Assembly: GCA_003023405.1 (NCBI GenBank)
Contig: PXST01000004.1
Coordinates: 1 to 64,000, forward strand
Direction of reading: 5' to 3'
Origin: Halobacteriales archaeon SW_8_68_21
Lineage (GTDB): Archaea > Halobacteriota > Halobacteria > Halobacteriales > Haloferacaceae
DNA: 64,000 nucleotides
Part shown: in pieces, positions 8,699 through 19,200 of the stretch
Numbering within the stretch: position 1 is the first letter of the stretch
Layout of the letters: each line of letters starts with the position of its first letter
The notes under the pieces: model-generated
Told to the model about the DNA's origin: nothing
What the model saw: only the letters and a program-made list of their open reading frames with translations
Databases searched by the model: none
Made by a program: the position numbers and the translations under genes

Positions 8699-8714
8699 TT
8701 TAGGTCGCCCTAAA
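8699..8714 (-). promoter_or_regulatory. Iron-box-like palindrome upstream of flippase-like gene
   Basis: TTTAGGTCGCCCTAAA: 6-bp arms TTTAGG/CCTAAA with a GC-rich centre, the most divergent of the four boxes. It begins 3 nt upstream of the ATG at 8695, and an AT-rich stretch (GAATATAA, 8715-8722) lies directly upstream as a possible promoter. Confidence 0.7.
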
Positions 8715-8802
8715 GAATATAACACTGGCGGTTCGGAGAGGCGAACCGGGCGCGATCCGGCGCACCGACCCCTTTTGAGCGCCCGGTCCCAAGCCCCGAC
8801 CG

Positions 8803-9363
8803 ATGCGTGCCACCCTCGAAACGCTCGGGATCGTCCTCCTCGTCGGCGCTGTACAGGCCGGGCTCGGCGTCGTCGGTCTCGCGGGGCTGTTCGCGCTGTC
8901 GACCCCGCTGGCCGTCGCCCCGTGGACGCTCGTCACCAGCGTGTACGCGCACGGCTCCGTCGGCCACCTGCTGGCGAACGCCCTCGCGCTGCTCGCGGTC
9001 GGGCCCCTCGTCGAACGCCGGACGACCCGCGCCCACTTCCACGCGTTCGTCGTGACCACCGGCGCGCTCGCGGGCGTCGCGCAGGTGACCGTCGGCGGCC
9101 TGCTCGGTCCACCGGCCGCCGTGTTGGGGATCAGCGGCGCGGTGTTCGCGCTCGGCGGCTACCTGCTCGCCGGCAACGTCGTGAGCGCGACGCTTTTCGA
9201 CCGCCTGCGGCTCTCCCCGCGGGCCCAGTTCCTGCTGTTCGGTCTCGTCGCCGTTGCCCTCACCGCGACGACGGCCGCCCCAGGCGTCGCACTAGTCGCG
9301 CACGCGACCGGCGCGTTCTGCGGGCTCGTGGCCGGTCGAGTCGGACTCCTCGACGTGCGGTAA
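8803..9363 (+). CDS. Rhomboid-family intramembrane serine protease
   Basis: 186 residues, six or so transmembrane helices. The catalytic dyad is visible: Ser111 within GISG (residues 109-112) and His167 in VAHATGAFCG. The upstream family motif appears as TSVYAHGSVGHLLANALAL. Rhomboids cleave single-pass membrane proteins within the bilayer. In haloarchaea, rhomboids have been linked to surface-glycoprotein processing, which is suggestive next to the glycan cluster, but this gene lacks the palindromic box and is divergent from that operon, so co-regulation is not supported. Start chosen at the first Met before the first helix. Confidence 0.85.
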   Translation: MRATLETLGIVLLVGAVQAGLGVVGLAGLFALSTPLAVAPWTLVTSVYAHGSVGHLLANALALLAVGPLVERRTTRAHFHAFVVTTGALAGVAQVTVGGLLGPPAAVLGISGAVFALGGYLLAGNVVSATLFDRLRLSPRAQFLLFGLVAVALTATTAAPGVALVAHATGAFCGLVAGRVGLLDVR

Positions 9364-9432
9364 GTCACTGTCAGGTCGCGCCGCTGTTCGACGAGTGAAA
9401 ACAAAAGGGGTGAAAGAGAAACGCCCTAGCGC

Positions 9433-9741
9433 TCAGTCTTCGAGAACGATCTCGATGCTGACATCGTTCGGCACTTGGACGCGCATGAGCTGGCGGAGCG
9501 CGCGTTCGTCGGCGTCGATGTCGATCAGACGCTTGTGGACGCGCATCTCCCAGTGCTCCCACGTCGCCGTCCCCTCACCGTCCGGGGACTTTCGCGACGG
9601 TATCTCGAGCGTCTTCGTCGGCAGCGGGATCGGGCCCGACAGGGCGACCCCCGTCGAGTCCGCGATCTCGCGGACGTCGTCGCAGATGTCGTCGAGGTCC
9701 TCGGGGCTCGTGCCGGCGAGGCGGACGCGTGCCTGCTGCAT
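9433..9741 (-). CDS. rps10: 30S ribosomal protein S10 (uS10)
   Basis: 102 residues, the usual archaeal length. It begins [18 protein letters not shown] and contains [13 protein letters not shown], the conserved loop of S10. It lies 3 nt downstream of the tuf stop codon in the same direction, which is the classical tuf-rpsJ order of the archaeal str operon. The protein forms part of the 30S head. The acidic C-terminus (VSIEIVLED) is typical of haloarchaea. Confidence 0.97.
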   Translation of the reverse strand: MQQARVRLAGTSPEDLDDICDDVREIADSTGVALSGPIPLPTKTLEIPSRKSPDGEGTATWEHWEMRVHKRLIDIDADERALRQLMRVQVPNDVSIEIVLED

Positions 9742-9744
9742 CGA

Positions 9745-11010
9745 TTATCGCTCGTCGACGTCGAGTACCTTGCCGGCCGCGATGGTCTGACCCATGTCGC
9801 GGATGGCGAAGCTGCCGAGTTCCGGAATCTCGCCGGAAGGCTCGAGGCTGAGCGGCTTCTGCGGGCGCACGGTGACGACCGCGGCGTCGCCGGACTTGAT
9901 GAAGTCCGGGTTCTCCTCGGCGACCTCGCCCGAGGACGGGTCGATCTTCTGGTCGATCGACTCGATCGTACAGGCGACCTGCGCCGTGTGGGCGTGGAAG
10001 ACCGGGGTGTAGCCGGCCGTGATGACCGACGGATGCTGCATGACGACGACCTGCGCCTGGAACGTCTCGGCGACGCTCGGCGGGTCGTCGGCCGGGCCAC
10101 AGACGTCGCCGCGGCGGATGTCGTCCTTGCCGATGCCGCGGACGTTGAACCCGACGTTGTCACCGGGCTCGGCCTTGGGCACCTCTTCGTGGTGCATCTC
10201 GACCGTCTTCACTTCGCCGCCCACGTCGGACGGCTGGAAGGAGACGTTGTCGCCGGTGTTGAGGATGCCGGTCTCGACGCGTCCCACGGGGACGGTCCCG
10301 ATACCGGAGATGGTGTAAACGTCCTGGATGGGGAGTCGGAGCGGCGCGTCCGTCGGCGGCTCGGCCTCCGGCAGGTCGTTGAGCGACTCCAGCAGGGTCA
10401 GCCCGTCGTACCAGTCGGTGTTCTCGGACTGCTCGGCGACGTTGTCGCCCTCGAACGCCGAGATCGGCACGAACGTGGTGTTGTCGGTTGCGAAGCGGAC
10501 CTGGTTGAGCAGGTCCTCGACCTCGCCGATGACCTCCTTGTAGGAGGACTCCTGGTAGTCGACTAGGTCCATCTTGTTAACGCCGATGATGAGCTCGTTG
10601 ATGCCCAGCGTGCGGGCCAGGAACACGTGCTCGCGGGTCTGGGGCGCGACGCCGTCGTCGGCCGCGACGACGAGCACCGCGTTGTCGGCCTGCGAGGCAC
10701 CCGTGATCATGTTCTTCACGAAGTCGCGGTGGCCCGGACAGTCGACGATGGTGAAGTAGTACTCGTCGGTGTCGAACTCCTGGTGGGCGATGTCGATCGT
10801 GACGCCGCGCTCGCGCTCCTCTGCGAGGTTGTCCATCACGTAGGCGAACTCGAAGCCGCCCTTGCCCTTCTCTTCGGCTTCCTCGCGGTGCTGCTCGATT
10901 ACGTGCTCGGGGACGCTCCCCGTCTCGAAGAGGAGGCGACCCACGAGCGTACTCTTGCCGTGGTCGACGTGGCCGATGATGGCCAGATTCTGGTGCGGTT
11001 TGTCACTCAT
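9745..11010 (-). CDS. tuf: Translation elongation factor EF-1alpha (aEF1A)
   Basis: 421 residues. The frame extends upstream to 11061, but the start at 11010 ([21 protein letters not shown]) is the family start. GTPase motifs: G1 GHVDHGKST at residues 13-21, switch region [13 protein letters not shown]3 DCPGH, G4 NKMD. EF-1alpha delivers aminoacyl-tRNA to the ribosome. A TTTTAG element on the minus strand around 11060 could be its promoter. It follows the broken hom gene and precedes rps10, as in the distal str operon of other haloarchaea. Confidence 0.97.
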   Translation of the reverse strand: MSDKPHQNLAIIGHVDHGKSTLVGRLLFETGSVPEHVIEQHREEAEEKGKGGFEFAYVMDNLAEERERGVTIDIAHQEFDTDEYYFTIVDCPGHRDFVKNMITGASQADNAVLVVAADDGVAPQTREHVFLARTLGINELIIGVNKMDLVDYQESSYKEVIGEVEDLLNQVRFATDNTTFVPISAFEGDNVAEQSENTDWYDGLTLLESLNDLPEAEPPTDAPLRLPIQDVYTISGIGTVPVGRVETGILNTGDNVSFQPSDVGGEVKTVEMHHEEVPKAEPGDNVGFNVRGIGKDDIRRGDVCGPADDPPSVAETFQAQVVVMQHPSVITAGYTPVFHAHTAQVACTIESIDQKIDPSSGEVAEENPDFIKSGDAAVVTVRPQKPLSLEPSGEIPELGSFAIRDMGQTIAAGKVLDVDER

Positions 11011-11200
11011 GGGGTAATCACGCGCTAAGGCGCTCTGTGAGTAGGTTTCGGTTGATTCCACTAAAACGGTTTCGATACGTACTACAGAGTATCAGGCCGC
11101 AGTCCGGCGATTCTCGACAACGCGGGGTACGCCACGCCGCCGCCCCGTGCGGCGACGACCGACCGACGGCGGTCGCCCCGCGGGCGTCGGTCGGGATCGG

Positions 11201-12161
11201 TTACTCTAGTCGCCCCACGTCGCCGAGGACCGCGCTCGCGGTCTCGGGGCCGCCCGCGCCGCGCCCGGAGGTGTTGAGCCGACCGGCGTGGGAGGTCTCG
11301 ATCTGGACGATGTTCTGGGTTCCAGAGACCGCGAGCGTCCCGTTCTCGGGGATGAGCCGCGGCGCGACGCGGACCGTGTCGCCGGTCGCCTCGCCGATGA
11401 GTCGCACCGTCCGCCCGTCATCGCCGCGTCCGTCTCTCCCGCGCGTCCGCCGGGTCGTCGGCCGCGCCGAACGAGAGGACGTTCGCGAGGATCACGCACT
11501 TCAGCGCCGCGTCGGTCCCGTCCACGTCGAAGGAGGGGTCCGCCTCGGCGACGCCGAGGTCCTGTGCCTCCGCGAGCACGTGGTCGTAGTCGAGGCCCTC
11601 CGCGGCCATCCGCGTGAGGATGAAGTTCGCCGTCCCGTTGAGCACGCCGCGGACCGCGGTGACGTGGCCCGGATCGATGTCCTCGACGGTCGAGACCGCC
11701 GGGATCGCGCCGCCGACCGTCGCCTCGAACCGGATCTCGCCGTCGCTGTCGTCGACGGCCGCCCGCAGGTCGCCGAACCGCTCGGCCACCGGCCCCTTGT
11801 TCGCGAGGACGGCGTGGCGGTCGCGCTCCAGCGCGCGGGTCACGTGCGAGAAGCCGGGCTCGGCGTCGCCGAGCGTCGTCGGCGTCGCCTCGATCAGGAC
11901 GTCGTAGTCGGCCGCGAGCGCGTCAGCGGGGTCGTCGTCGCCGACGATCCCGCGTTCCGCCTTCCGCGCGACGACGGCGTCCGGGTCGACGCCGACCGCG
12001 TCGTCTCCGCCGTCGCCGCCGCGAGTCCCGCCCGCACCGCTCGCGTCCGCGACGACCGCGCTCGACGAGTCCGCGACGGCGACGACCTCGTGGCCGTACT
12101 CGCCCGCGAGCTCGACGACGGAGCGCCCGACCGCGCCCGCGCCGATCACGGCGAGTCTCAC
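11201..12161 (-). pseudogene. hom: Homoserine dehydrogenase, interrupted by a frameshift
   Basis: Two frames together make one homoserine dehydrogenase. The N-terminal part (12161 down to a stop near 11418; GTG start, NAD(P) motif VIGAGAVGRS, catalytic region DGTDAALKC) ends in frame after ADDPADARE. The C-terminal part (about 11407 to 11201; VRLIGEATGDTVRVAPRLIP and NIVQIETSHAGRLN) lies in another frame. The linker segment that normally holds the V..GI region between them is missing. Exactly at the junction sits a 26-bp string (11420-11445) identical to 12231-12256 in the adjoining ACT gene. The start codon overlaps the ACT gene stop (GTGA). The enzyme makes homoserine for Thr/Met synthesis. 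Real pseudogene or assembly error cannot be told apart here. Confidence 0.85.
11420..11445. repeat. 26-bp patch duplicated from neighbouring ACT gene
   Basis: Bases 11420-11445 are identical to 12231-12256, which encodes RAGETDAAI of the ACT protein, followed by divergence on both sides. The patch marks the breakpoint in hom. This is consistent with a templated repair event or a mis-assembly of similar GC-rich sequence. Confidence 0.8.
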
Positions 12162-12772
12162 GCCTCCACCCCCGTGAGCGGCTCGACGACGCGGAGCCGT
12201 TTATCGGCCGCGAGGTCGCGGACGGCCGCGATCGCCGCGTCCGTCTCTCCCGCGCGCGCTTCGAGTCGGAGGCGCGCGCTCGACACCTCCTCGGTCCCCT
12301 GCGGCGCTGCCAGCGACACGTCGGCGACGGAGGCCGACTCGCAGGCCTCGATCCGCGAGAGCGTGTCCGAAAGATCCGTGTCGATGAGGTGGCCGAAGAG
12401 GAGGATAGTCACCTCCTCGGCGTACCGCTCCGTCCCCGCCTGCATCACGTTCACATCCTCGCTGCGGAGGGCGTCGACGATCCCCTCGAACCGCTCCGGC
12501 GTCGCCTCGAAGTCGACCTCGACCGGGATCCGACCGCGGGGAGTCTTGTTCCCGCGCTCGTGGTAGATCGACAGGAGGTTCCCGCCGTTGTCCGCGATCG
12601 GCTGGAGCGCGGCGAGCAGTTGGCCCGGCTCGTCGACGAGCTCCAACCGGACCGTGTGCGTCGAGGGAGTCGCCGAGGCGTGACCCCCGTCGGGAGAGCG
12701 GCCCGAGTCCGCGTCTTCCCCGTCGTCCGGGTCGGGCGCGGCCTCCGGCGTCCCGTCGCGACCGTCGCTCAC
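12158..12772 (-). CDS. ACT-domain amino-acid-binding protein upstream of hom
   Basis: About 204 residues from a GTG at 12772 (VSDGRDGTPE), preceded by a GGGGGTGG purine-rich tract. The frame is open further upstream to 12988, but that extension is of low complexity and unlike a protein. After an acidic linker comes an ACT domain (HTVRLELVDEPGQLLAALQP, then GGNLLSIYHERGNKTP), then a second region with LIDTDLSDTLSRIEA. ACT domains bind amino acids and allosterically regulate. The gene overlaps the hom start, so it is a likely threonine-sensing partner of homoserine dehydrogenase (inference). Both lie between fusA and tuf. Confidence 0.8.
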   Translation of the reverse strand: MSDGRDGTPEAAPDPDDGEDADSGRSPDGGHASATPSTHTVRLELVDEPGQLLAALQPIADNGGNLLSIYHERGNKTPRGRIPVEVDFEATPERFEGIVDALRSEDVNVMQAGTERYAEEVTILLFGHLIDTDLSDTLSRIEACESASVADVSLAAPQGTEEVSSARLRLEARAGETDAAIAAVRDLAADKRLRVVEPLTGVEA

Positions 12773-13106
12773 GCCGCCACCCCCGTCACCCGGTCGCGGC
12801 CGGTTCGGTCGGCGTTCGGCGTCCGCGGACACGCTCCTGTCCTCGGCGTGGAGCGATCGCTCGGTAGCTCCGCCGCGGTGCGCCAGAGGAGAGTCGTGTC
12901 CGTCCGCATACCCGAACGGAGTCGGACGATGCGGTATAAGCCTTCGGCGGGGGCAGGCGTTGCCTCGCTTCCGACCGTGTGAACTCACGGCATGGAGATC
13001 GACGGGGACGGATCGCGACCGTCAGCGGCGGCGCTGGGCGAAGAACGCGACAGACCGGTGGGAATTCAACCCGCAAAAGACCGCGACCGCGGACCGCGCC
13101 GTCGAC

Positions 13107-15296
13107 TTAGAAGTAGTCGATCGACTGCGGCAGTTCGAGCTTCATGCCCTTGCGCTCGCGGATGTCCATGATCTTCTCGCGCTGGAGGTTGTCGACGAGT
13201 ACGCGGAAGCCCGCGTTCTCGGTGTTCCACGAGGCGCGGCCCTCGGTGGCCGAGCGGATGTCGGAGGAGAACCCGATCATCTCCTCGACGGGTGCGATGC
13301 CCTCGACGACCATGAGGTCGCCCTCCTGATACATGTCGTCGACGCGGCCGCGACGACCCTGGATCTCGCCGGACGCCGCGCCCATGTGTTCGGAGGGCAC
13401 GTCGATCCGGACGTCCTGAATCGGCTCCAGCAGGCGGACCTCGCCGTCGATCAGCGCGCGGTGGACCGCGTCGCGGACCGCGGGGATGACCTGCGCGGGA
13501 CCGCGGTGGATGGTGTCCTCGTGGAGCTTCGCGTCGTGGAGGCGGAACAGCGACCCCTGAACCGGCTCTGCGGCCAGCGGGCCGTCGTCGAGCGCTTCCT
13601 GAAGCCCTTCCAGAACCAGCTCCATCGTCTCGTTGAGGTGCTGAATCCCCTTCGTGTCGTCGATGAGGATGTTGGTCCGGTGGATGTCCTCGACGTTCTG
13701 TGAGGTGTCCTTGTCCATGCCGGCCTCCTGTAGCGCCTCGCGGCGCTCCAGTTCGGGCATGTCCATCGAGACCTCGCCGAGCTGGATGGCGTCAACGATC
13801 TCCTGGTCCATCGGCTCGACGGTGATGTAGAACTTGTTGTGGCGGTTCGGCGACTGCCCCTCGACCTCGCGCGAGGACTCCTGCGGCTGCTCGCGGAACA
13901 CGACGATCGGCTCGCCGGTAATGACCGGAATGCCCTGATTGTCGCGGATCCGCTGGGTGATCACTTCGAGGTGAAGCTCCCCCTGCCCGCTGATGAGGTG
14001 TTCGCCGGTGTCCTCGTTGATCTCGATCTGGATCGTCGGGTCCTCCTTGGCGACCTGCTGGAGCGTCTCGATGAGCTTCGGCAGGTCGTCCATGTTCTGG
14101 GCCTCGACGGACTTCGTGATGACCGGCTCGGAGATGTGCTCGATCGACTCGAACGGCGTCATTTCCACCGAGGAGACGGTGGAGCCGGCGATGGCGTCAC
14201 GTAGGCCGGTGACCGAGGCGATGTTCCCCGCCGGGACGCGGTCCACCTCCTCGCGTTCGGACCCCATGAAGAGGCCGACGCTCTGGATCCGGTTTTTGCC
14301 GGCGGTCCCGGAGACGTACAGCTCCTGACCCTTCTCTAAGGTCCCGGAGAAGACGCGACCGGTGGCGATCTCGCCTGCGTGCGGGTCCATCGAGATATCC
14401 GTGACCATGAAGACGACATCGCCGTCCTCGTCGACGAGCTGCATCCCCTCCGCGAGGGTGGTGTCCGGGTCGCCGCGCCAGATGCGCGGGACGCGGCGGG
14501 GCTGGGCGTCGACCGGGTTCGGGAAGTGCTCGCAGACCATGTCGAGCACGACGTCCGACAGCGGCGTGCGCTCGTGGAGCTCCTGTCGCTCGTCGTTCTG
14601 CTCCAGCTCCATGATGTCGCCGAAGTCCATCCCGGTCCGCTGCATCGAGGGCATCGAGACGCCCCACTTGTACAGCGCGGAGCCGAACCCGACCGTGCCG
14701 TCCTCGACGGAGACGGTCCAGTCTTCGGGGATGTCGTCCATGTTTTCGGCCATCCCGCGGATGAGCTCGTTGACATCGGCGATGACCGACATCAGCCGCT
14801 CTTGCATCTCCTGAGGGCCTTCCTGGAGCTCCGAGATGAGGCGGTCGACCTTGTTGATGAACAGCGTCGGTTTCACGCCCTCGCGGAGCGCCTGCCGGAG
14901 TACCGTCTCGGTCTGGGGCATCGCGCCCTCGACGGCGTCGACGACCACCAGCGCGCCGTCGACCGCGCGCATCGCGCGGGTGACGTCGCCACCGAAGTCG
15001 ACGTGACCTGGGGTGTCGATGAGGTTGATGAGGTGGTTGGTGTCCTCGTACTCGTGGGTCATCGAGACGTTCGCCGCGTCGATGGTGATCCCGCGCTCCT
15101 GCTCGTCCTCTTTCGTGTCCATCGCGAGCTGTTCGCCCGCGGTGTCCTCGGAGATCATGCCCGCACCCGCCAGCAGGTTGTCCGAGAGCGTCGTCTTCCC
15201 GTGGTCGACGTGTGCGGCAATGGCGATGTTCCGGATGTGCTCCGGGTTGTCCATCAGCCGCTCACATTCCTGAACGATCTTCTTGCGTCGGCCCAT
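13107..15296 (-). CDS. fusA: Translation elongation factor EF-2
   Basis: 729 residues from the ATG at 15296 ([15 protein letters not shown]); an in-frame ATG at 15326 would add ten residues unlike the family. G1 AHVDHGKTT, switch [11 protein letters not shown]3 [10 protein letters not shown] and G4 NKVDRLI are all present. Domain IV carries the diphthamide loop [14 protein letters not shown], whose last His is the modified residue. The C-terminus [15 protein letters not shown] is canonical. EF-2 drives translocation. A CTTTTG element about 30 nt upstream of the ATG may be its own promoter, because rps7, its usual neighbour, lies 40 kb away in this window. Confidence 0.97.
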   Translation of the reverse strand: MGRRKKIVQECERLMDNPEHIRNIAIAAHVDHGKTTLSDNLLAGAGMISEDTAGEQLAMDTKEDEQERGITIDAANVSMTHEYEDTNHLINLIDTPGHVDFGGDVTRAMRAVDGALVVVDAVEGAMPQTETVLRQALREGVKPTLFINKVDRLISELQEGPQEMQERLMSVIADVNELIRGMAENMDDIPEDWTVSVEDGTVGFGSALYKWGVSMPSMQRTGMDFGDIMELEQNDERQELHERTPLSDVVLDMVCEHFPNPVDAQPRRVPRIWRGDPDTTLAEGMQLVDEDGDVVFMVTDISMDPHAGEIATGRVFSGTLEKGQELYVSGTAGKNRIQSVGLFMGSEREEVDRVPAGNIASVTGLRDAIAGSTVSSVEMTPFESIEHISEPVITKSVEAQNMDDLPKLIETLQQVAKEDPTIQIEINEDTGEHLISGQGELHLEVITQRIRDNQGIPVITGEPIVVFREQPQESSREVEGQSPNRHNKFYITVEPMDQEIVDAIQLGEVSMDMPELERREALQEAGMDKDTSQNVEDIHRTNILIDDTKGIQHLNETMELVLEGLQEALDDGPLAAEPVQGSLFRLHDAKLHEDTIHRGPAQVIPAVRDAVHRALIDGEVRLLEPIQDVRIDVPSEHMGAASGEIQGRRGRVDDMYQEGDLMVVEGIAPVEEMIGFSSDIRSATEGRASWNTENAGFRVLVDNLQREKIMDIRERKGMKLELPQSIDYF

Positions 15297-15500
15297 TATA
15301 CCGAATGTTATCGAAAGCAGGGTCAAAAGGGTAGTGTTTCGTCGCGGCCGTTTCGCGGGGGATCACCCCCGATCCCCGGCGATTTCGTGTCGATCGATGT
15401 CACGGCACGATCGGTGGAACGGTCGTTTCGCGGTTCCCGACTCGGCCGTTGACATCCCCTCCACCGTGGTCGGGGAAGCCACCCAAGACCGTCGGGGCGG

Positions 15501-15510
15501 TTTTAAGTCC
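15501..15510 (+). promoter_or_regulatory. TATA-like element before KDPG aldolase gene
   Basis: TTTTAAGTCC with a GC-rich sequence before it, 22-31 nt upstream of the ATG at 15532. This is the spacing expected for a leaderless haloarchaeal mRNA. Confidence 0.5.
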
Positions 15511-15531
15511 CGGCTCGGAAAATGAGGACAC

Positions 15532-16176
15532 ATGAACGAGACGCTCTCGCGGCTCGTCGACAGCGGCGTCGTCGCGGTGTTACGCGGGGTCCCGGCCGAC
15601 CAGCTCATCGAGATCGCCGAGGCGCTGCGCGAGGGCGGCGTCACCGCCGTCGAGATCACCGCCGACACGCCGGACGTGGCAGAGAAGCTCGGCGAGGTCG
15701 CCGGCTCCTTCGACGACGAGGTCGTCGTGGGGACGGGGACGGTCCTCGACAGCGAGACCGCCCGGACCACGCTGCTGGCGGGCGCGGAGTTCGTCGTCTC
15801 GCCGAGCCTCCACGAGGACGTGATCGAGACGTGTAACCGCTACGGGGCCGTCACCGCGCCCGGCGTGATGACACCGACCGAGGCGATCCGCGGCTACGGG
15901 GCCGGTGCGGATTTCGTGAAGGTGTTCCCCGCGAAGACCGTCGGCCCGGACCACCTCGGCGCGATGAAGGGGCCGCTCGGACAGATCCCGATGATGCCGA
16001 CCGGGGGCGTCAGCCCGGACAACGCCGCGGACTACGTCGACGCGGGCGCGTTCGCGGTCGGCGCGGGCGGCGCGCTCGTCGACTACGACGCCGCCGCGCG
16101 CGGCGACTACGAGGTCATCACCGAGACCGCCCGAGAGTTCACGCGCGTGGTCGAAGAGGCACGGACGGACGACTGA
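15532..16176 (+). CDS. 2-dehydro-3-deoxyphosphogluconate (KDPG) aldolase
   Basis: 214 residues, class I aldolase of the KDPG/KHG family. Key residues: catalytic Glu41 in VEITADTP, GTGTVLD (phosphate/substrate loop), and the Schiff-base Lys130 in FVKVFPA; PTGGVSPDN closes the phosphate site. It cleaves KDPG to pyruvate and glyceraldehyde-3-phosphate in the semi-phosphorylative Entner-Doudoroff pathway used by haloarchaea for glucose. It stands alone, divergent from fusA, and has a TATA-like element. KDPGal could also be a substrate, as in related enzymes. Confidence 0.93.
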   Translation: MNETLSRLVDSGVVAVLRGVPADQLIEIAEALREGGVTAVEITADTPDVAEKLGEVAGSFDDEVVVGTGTVLDSETARTTLLAGAEFVVSPSLHEDVIETCNRYGAVTAPGVMTPTEAIRGYGAGADFVKVFPAKTVGPDHLGAMKGPLGQIPMMPTGGVSPDNAADYVDAGAFAVGAGGALVDYDAAARGDYEVITETAREFTRVVEEARTDD

Positions 16177-16217
16177 GTCGGGACCGGCCGTCGCGGCGAC
16201 GCGACGACCGCGACGGC

Positions 16218-19200
16218 TCACATGAAGTCCGCGATGCCGGACTGCTTGTTCGTGTCGTCCTCGAAGATCGATTCGAGCGACCCGTCTAACACCTTCAGCC
16301 GCTGTTTCGTGTAGGGGCGGCAGCCGAAGCGCTCCGCCACCTCGATGGCGGTGTCGACGTACTTGCTCACCGACCCCTCGTGGACGGTGAGGTTCACCTG
16401 GCCGCCACACTCCCGGCAGTCGCCGGTCAGGGGCATCCGGCGGTACTTCTCGCCGCAGTCGAGACAGCGCGTTTCCTGCCGCGAGAACGCCCGGAGGTTC
16501 CCGATGATGTCCGGCAGGAAGTGGTACTCGATCACGCGCTCGGCCACGTCCGTCTCGTCGACCGCGCGCAGCTTCCGGGCCAGCTCCAGTTGCGCGTCCA
16601 TCTTCTCCATCATGTCGCCGAGCGTCTTGTACGCCGAGAGGTCCGGTCCCATCGCGATGTCCGTCGTGTCGTGGGTGTGGTCGAATCCGTGGTACTCGTC
16701 GTCGGTGCCGAGCGTGTCCTCGCCGATCTGGATCAGCTCCTCGACCGCCTCCGGGTCGGCCATCTCCCGCGAGGCCTCGTACAGCTCCTCGGGGTACTCG
16801 CGCACGATGTCGACGTTGTGCGCCTCGTCGTCGATCTCCGAGGGGTCGATCCGCGAGGACATCACCAAGGGTGCGTCCATGCGCCCGCCGCGTTGGTCTG
16901 GCAAAAACTCTTCAGAGAAGTTGAGAAGCCCGTCCATGAGCAGCATCACGCAGTCCTCGTCGCCGTCACACTGCTGGACCCACAATCCGTTCGCAGCGAG
17001 CGTGTGTGTCCCAGAAACCGTGAGATTGTAGGTGTACTCAACGTCACTCTCGATGATCTCCGTTTCGACGATCTCGTCGGTATCGACTCCGCCGTCGGCA
17101 CTAACCACCGAGGCGTCAGTCACCCGCTCGCGGTCTCGGGGGTTCGCTTCGGGAACGCGGTCGCCGGCGGCCAGCTCACGAGCGGGCGTCTGGTAGATGT
17201 CTCCGTCGGCGACCCGAAGCATCGTGTGGTCCGGGGTAACTCGGATCGTTCGCCCGGAACACATCCGAATCCGTACGAGGTGGTCCTGAGTTGGGTGTTT
17301 GGAGACTGCTGTCACTGACCGAGTCGTCGTGTTCCCGTGTTCGTCGATCGAAGGGACGCGAACGTCGCCATCGAGTTCCTGGACGAGCGTCCCGAAGTCA
17401 TCGGTTTGAGGATCTTCGAGCTGAGATTCGACGAACGTCTCGATGGATATCTCTCGGCGCTCCCCGTCTTCCAAGTGCGCGACCGTCGTCTCCGGATGGA
17501 AGCAGTTCCGACGTTTTGCGGCGTGGAAGTACGGATGCGCGTATCCGACGGCGGCCGATGTGAAACCCACCACTCTCCCAACAGTCGCGGCGCTCGTGTG
17601 GGGTGCCATCCCGAAGACGAGCTCACCGACGAGGTCGTCGCGCTCGTTCACCTCGTAGAAGCGGTCGAGCCCGTAGAACTGCTCTAAGAGATCGTCGACG
17701 AAGTCCGCGGTCTTCAGCATGTGCTCGGCCGCGCCGTCCGAGAGGACAATGTCTTGGACGCGCAGTTCGACCACCTGGTCGTCGTGACGCAGCGGCTCGC
17801 CGTCGACGTCCGTCTCGTAGCCGAGCTCGCGGAAGTGGTCCGCGGTGACGTCGAGCTCCGCCGGTTTGACCGCCGTCACCGGGAGGTCGGTCATGTCGTA
17901 CCGGACCGTCCCGTCCTTGAACGAGGTGACGCCGTTCTTCGCGCGCAAGACCCCCTTCTCGATCGGCTCTGGGGTCTTGTTCCGCGAGGTGAGCCCCTGA
18001 ACGCCTTTTAATATCTCGAAGGCCGACTCGCGCTCGCCGACGCTCTCCAGCGCGGAGCGGTACGTGTCGTTGACATCTACCTCCTGGTAGGTCGCGGCCG
18101 TCACCTCCCACTCGCAGTTCGGGCACTCGACGCGGCCGGCCTCGTCCGGCTCGCAGACGGTGCCGCAGTCGCCACACTCGTAGTGCGGCTCCGTGTGCGT
18201 CTCGCAGTCGGGACACAGGGCTGCGTAGGTGTGTTCGCCGCAGTCGGGACAGACCCGGTCGGAGACCTCCAGGTCGTGCCGCCCGCGGTGGCCGGTGTCG
18301 TCCATCACGTTCGCGGCCTCAGCCACGTCGCGCTGGGGACCGCCAGCCTCGTTTATCGGGAACAGAGTGTGGACCGCGGGCGAGAGGTCGCGGCTCTCCG
18401 ACTTCTCCGGGCGACCCATCCGGTTGCCGATCCGGGTCGGAGCGCGCTCGCGCACTTCGAAGGGGGCGATCTCGTTGACGGCGCGGATCGCGTTCTCGCC
18501 GCCGGCGTACTCGCGAGCCGCGTCCGAGAGGTCCGCTTCGTCCCACTCCTTCCGCAGTCCGTCGTCGATCCCGAGCGATCGCGCGAGCGACCGCCACGTC
18601 GGGATCCGGAGCGCGTCGGGGGTCGCCGCGTGTTCGACGAGTAGCGACTCCAGCGCGTCCTGAACTGGGTCGGTGCGCTCAACGGCGAGGACGCCCTCAA
18701 CGACATCGCCCGCGGCGACCGCGTCGGCGAGGGCCGCGAACGCGTCGACCGACACGTCGTGCCAGAGGTAGGTGTACTCGGGGTGTAGCGGGCAGTCGTA
18801 CTCGCGCGCCCACGCGAGCGCCTCGTCGACGTCAGGGTGTTCGAGATCGACGTGCGGGTCGTCGCGCATGGCGCGGATGTCGGCACCGGCGTCCGCGAAC
18901 TCCTGAACCCACCACTCGGGGGCGTACGACGCCGGCGCGAGCGGGTGGTTGTTCTCGATGAACTCGCCGTAGTTGACGAGGTACTCGCCGAGATCGAGTA
19001 CCTTCTCGATCCCGTTGCGGATCGCCTTGGCCTCCTCGGGGTCGTCGATCCGGCGGACCTCGCCGTTCGCAAGGCGGACGGTGGGTCCCTCGATGGAGTC
19101 GACCGGGACGACACCGTGGGCCTTGCCGGGCCGCTCCGTCTTGATCTGCGTCCCGGCCGCGAGGAAGTCGTCGACGATGTGCATCGTCGCGGGGTGGACG

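Noticed and set aside
11037-12566. Long plus-strand open frame across hom and the ACT gene
   Set aside because: Arg/Ser-rich sequence with no recognisable motif; an antisense shadow of two recognised genes.
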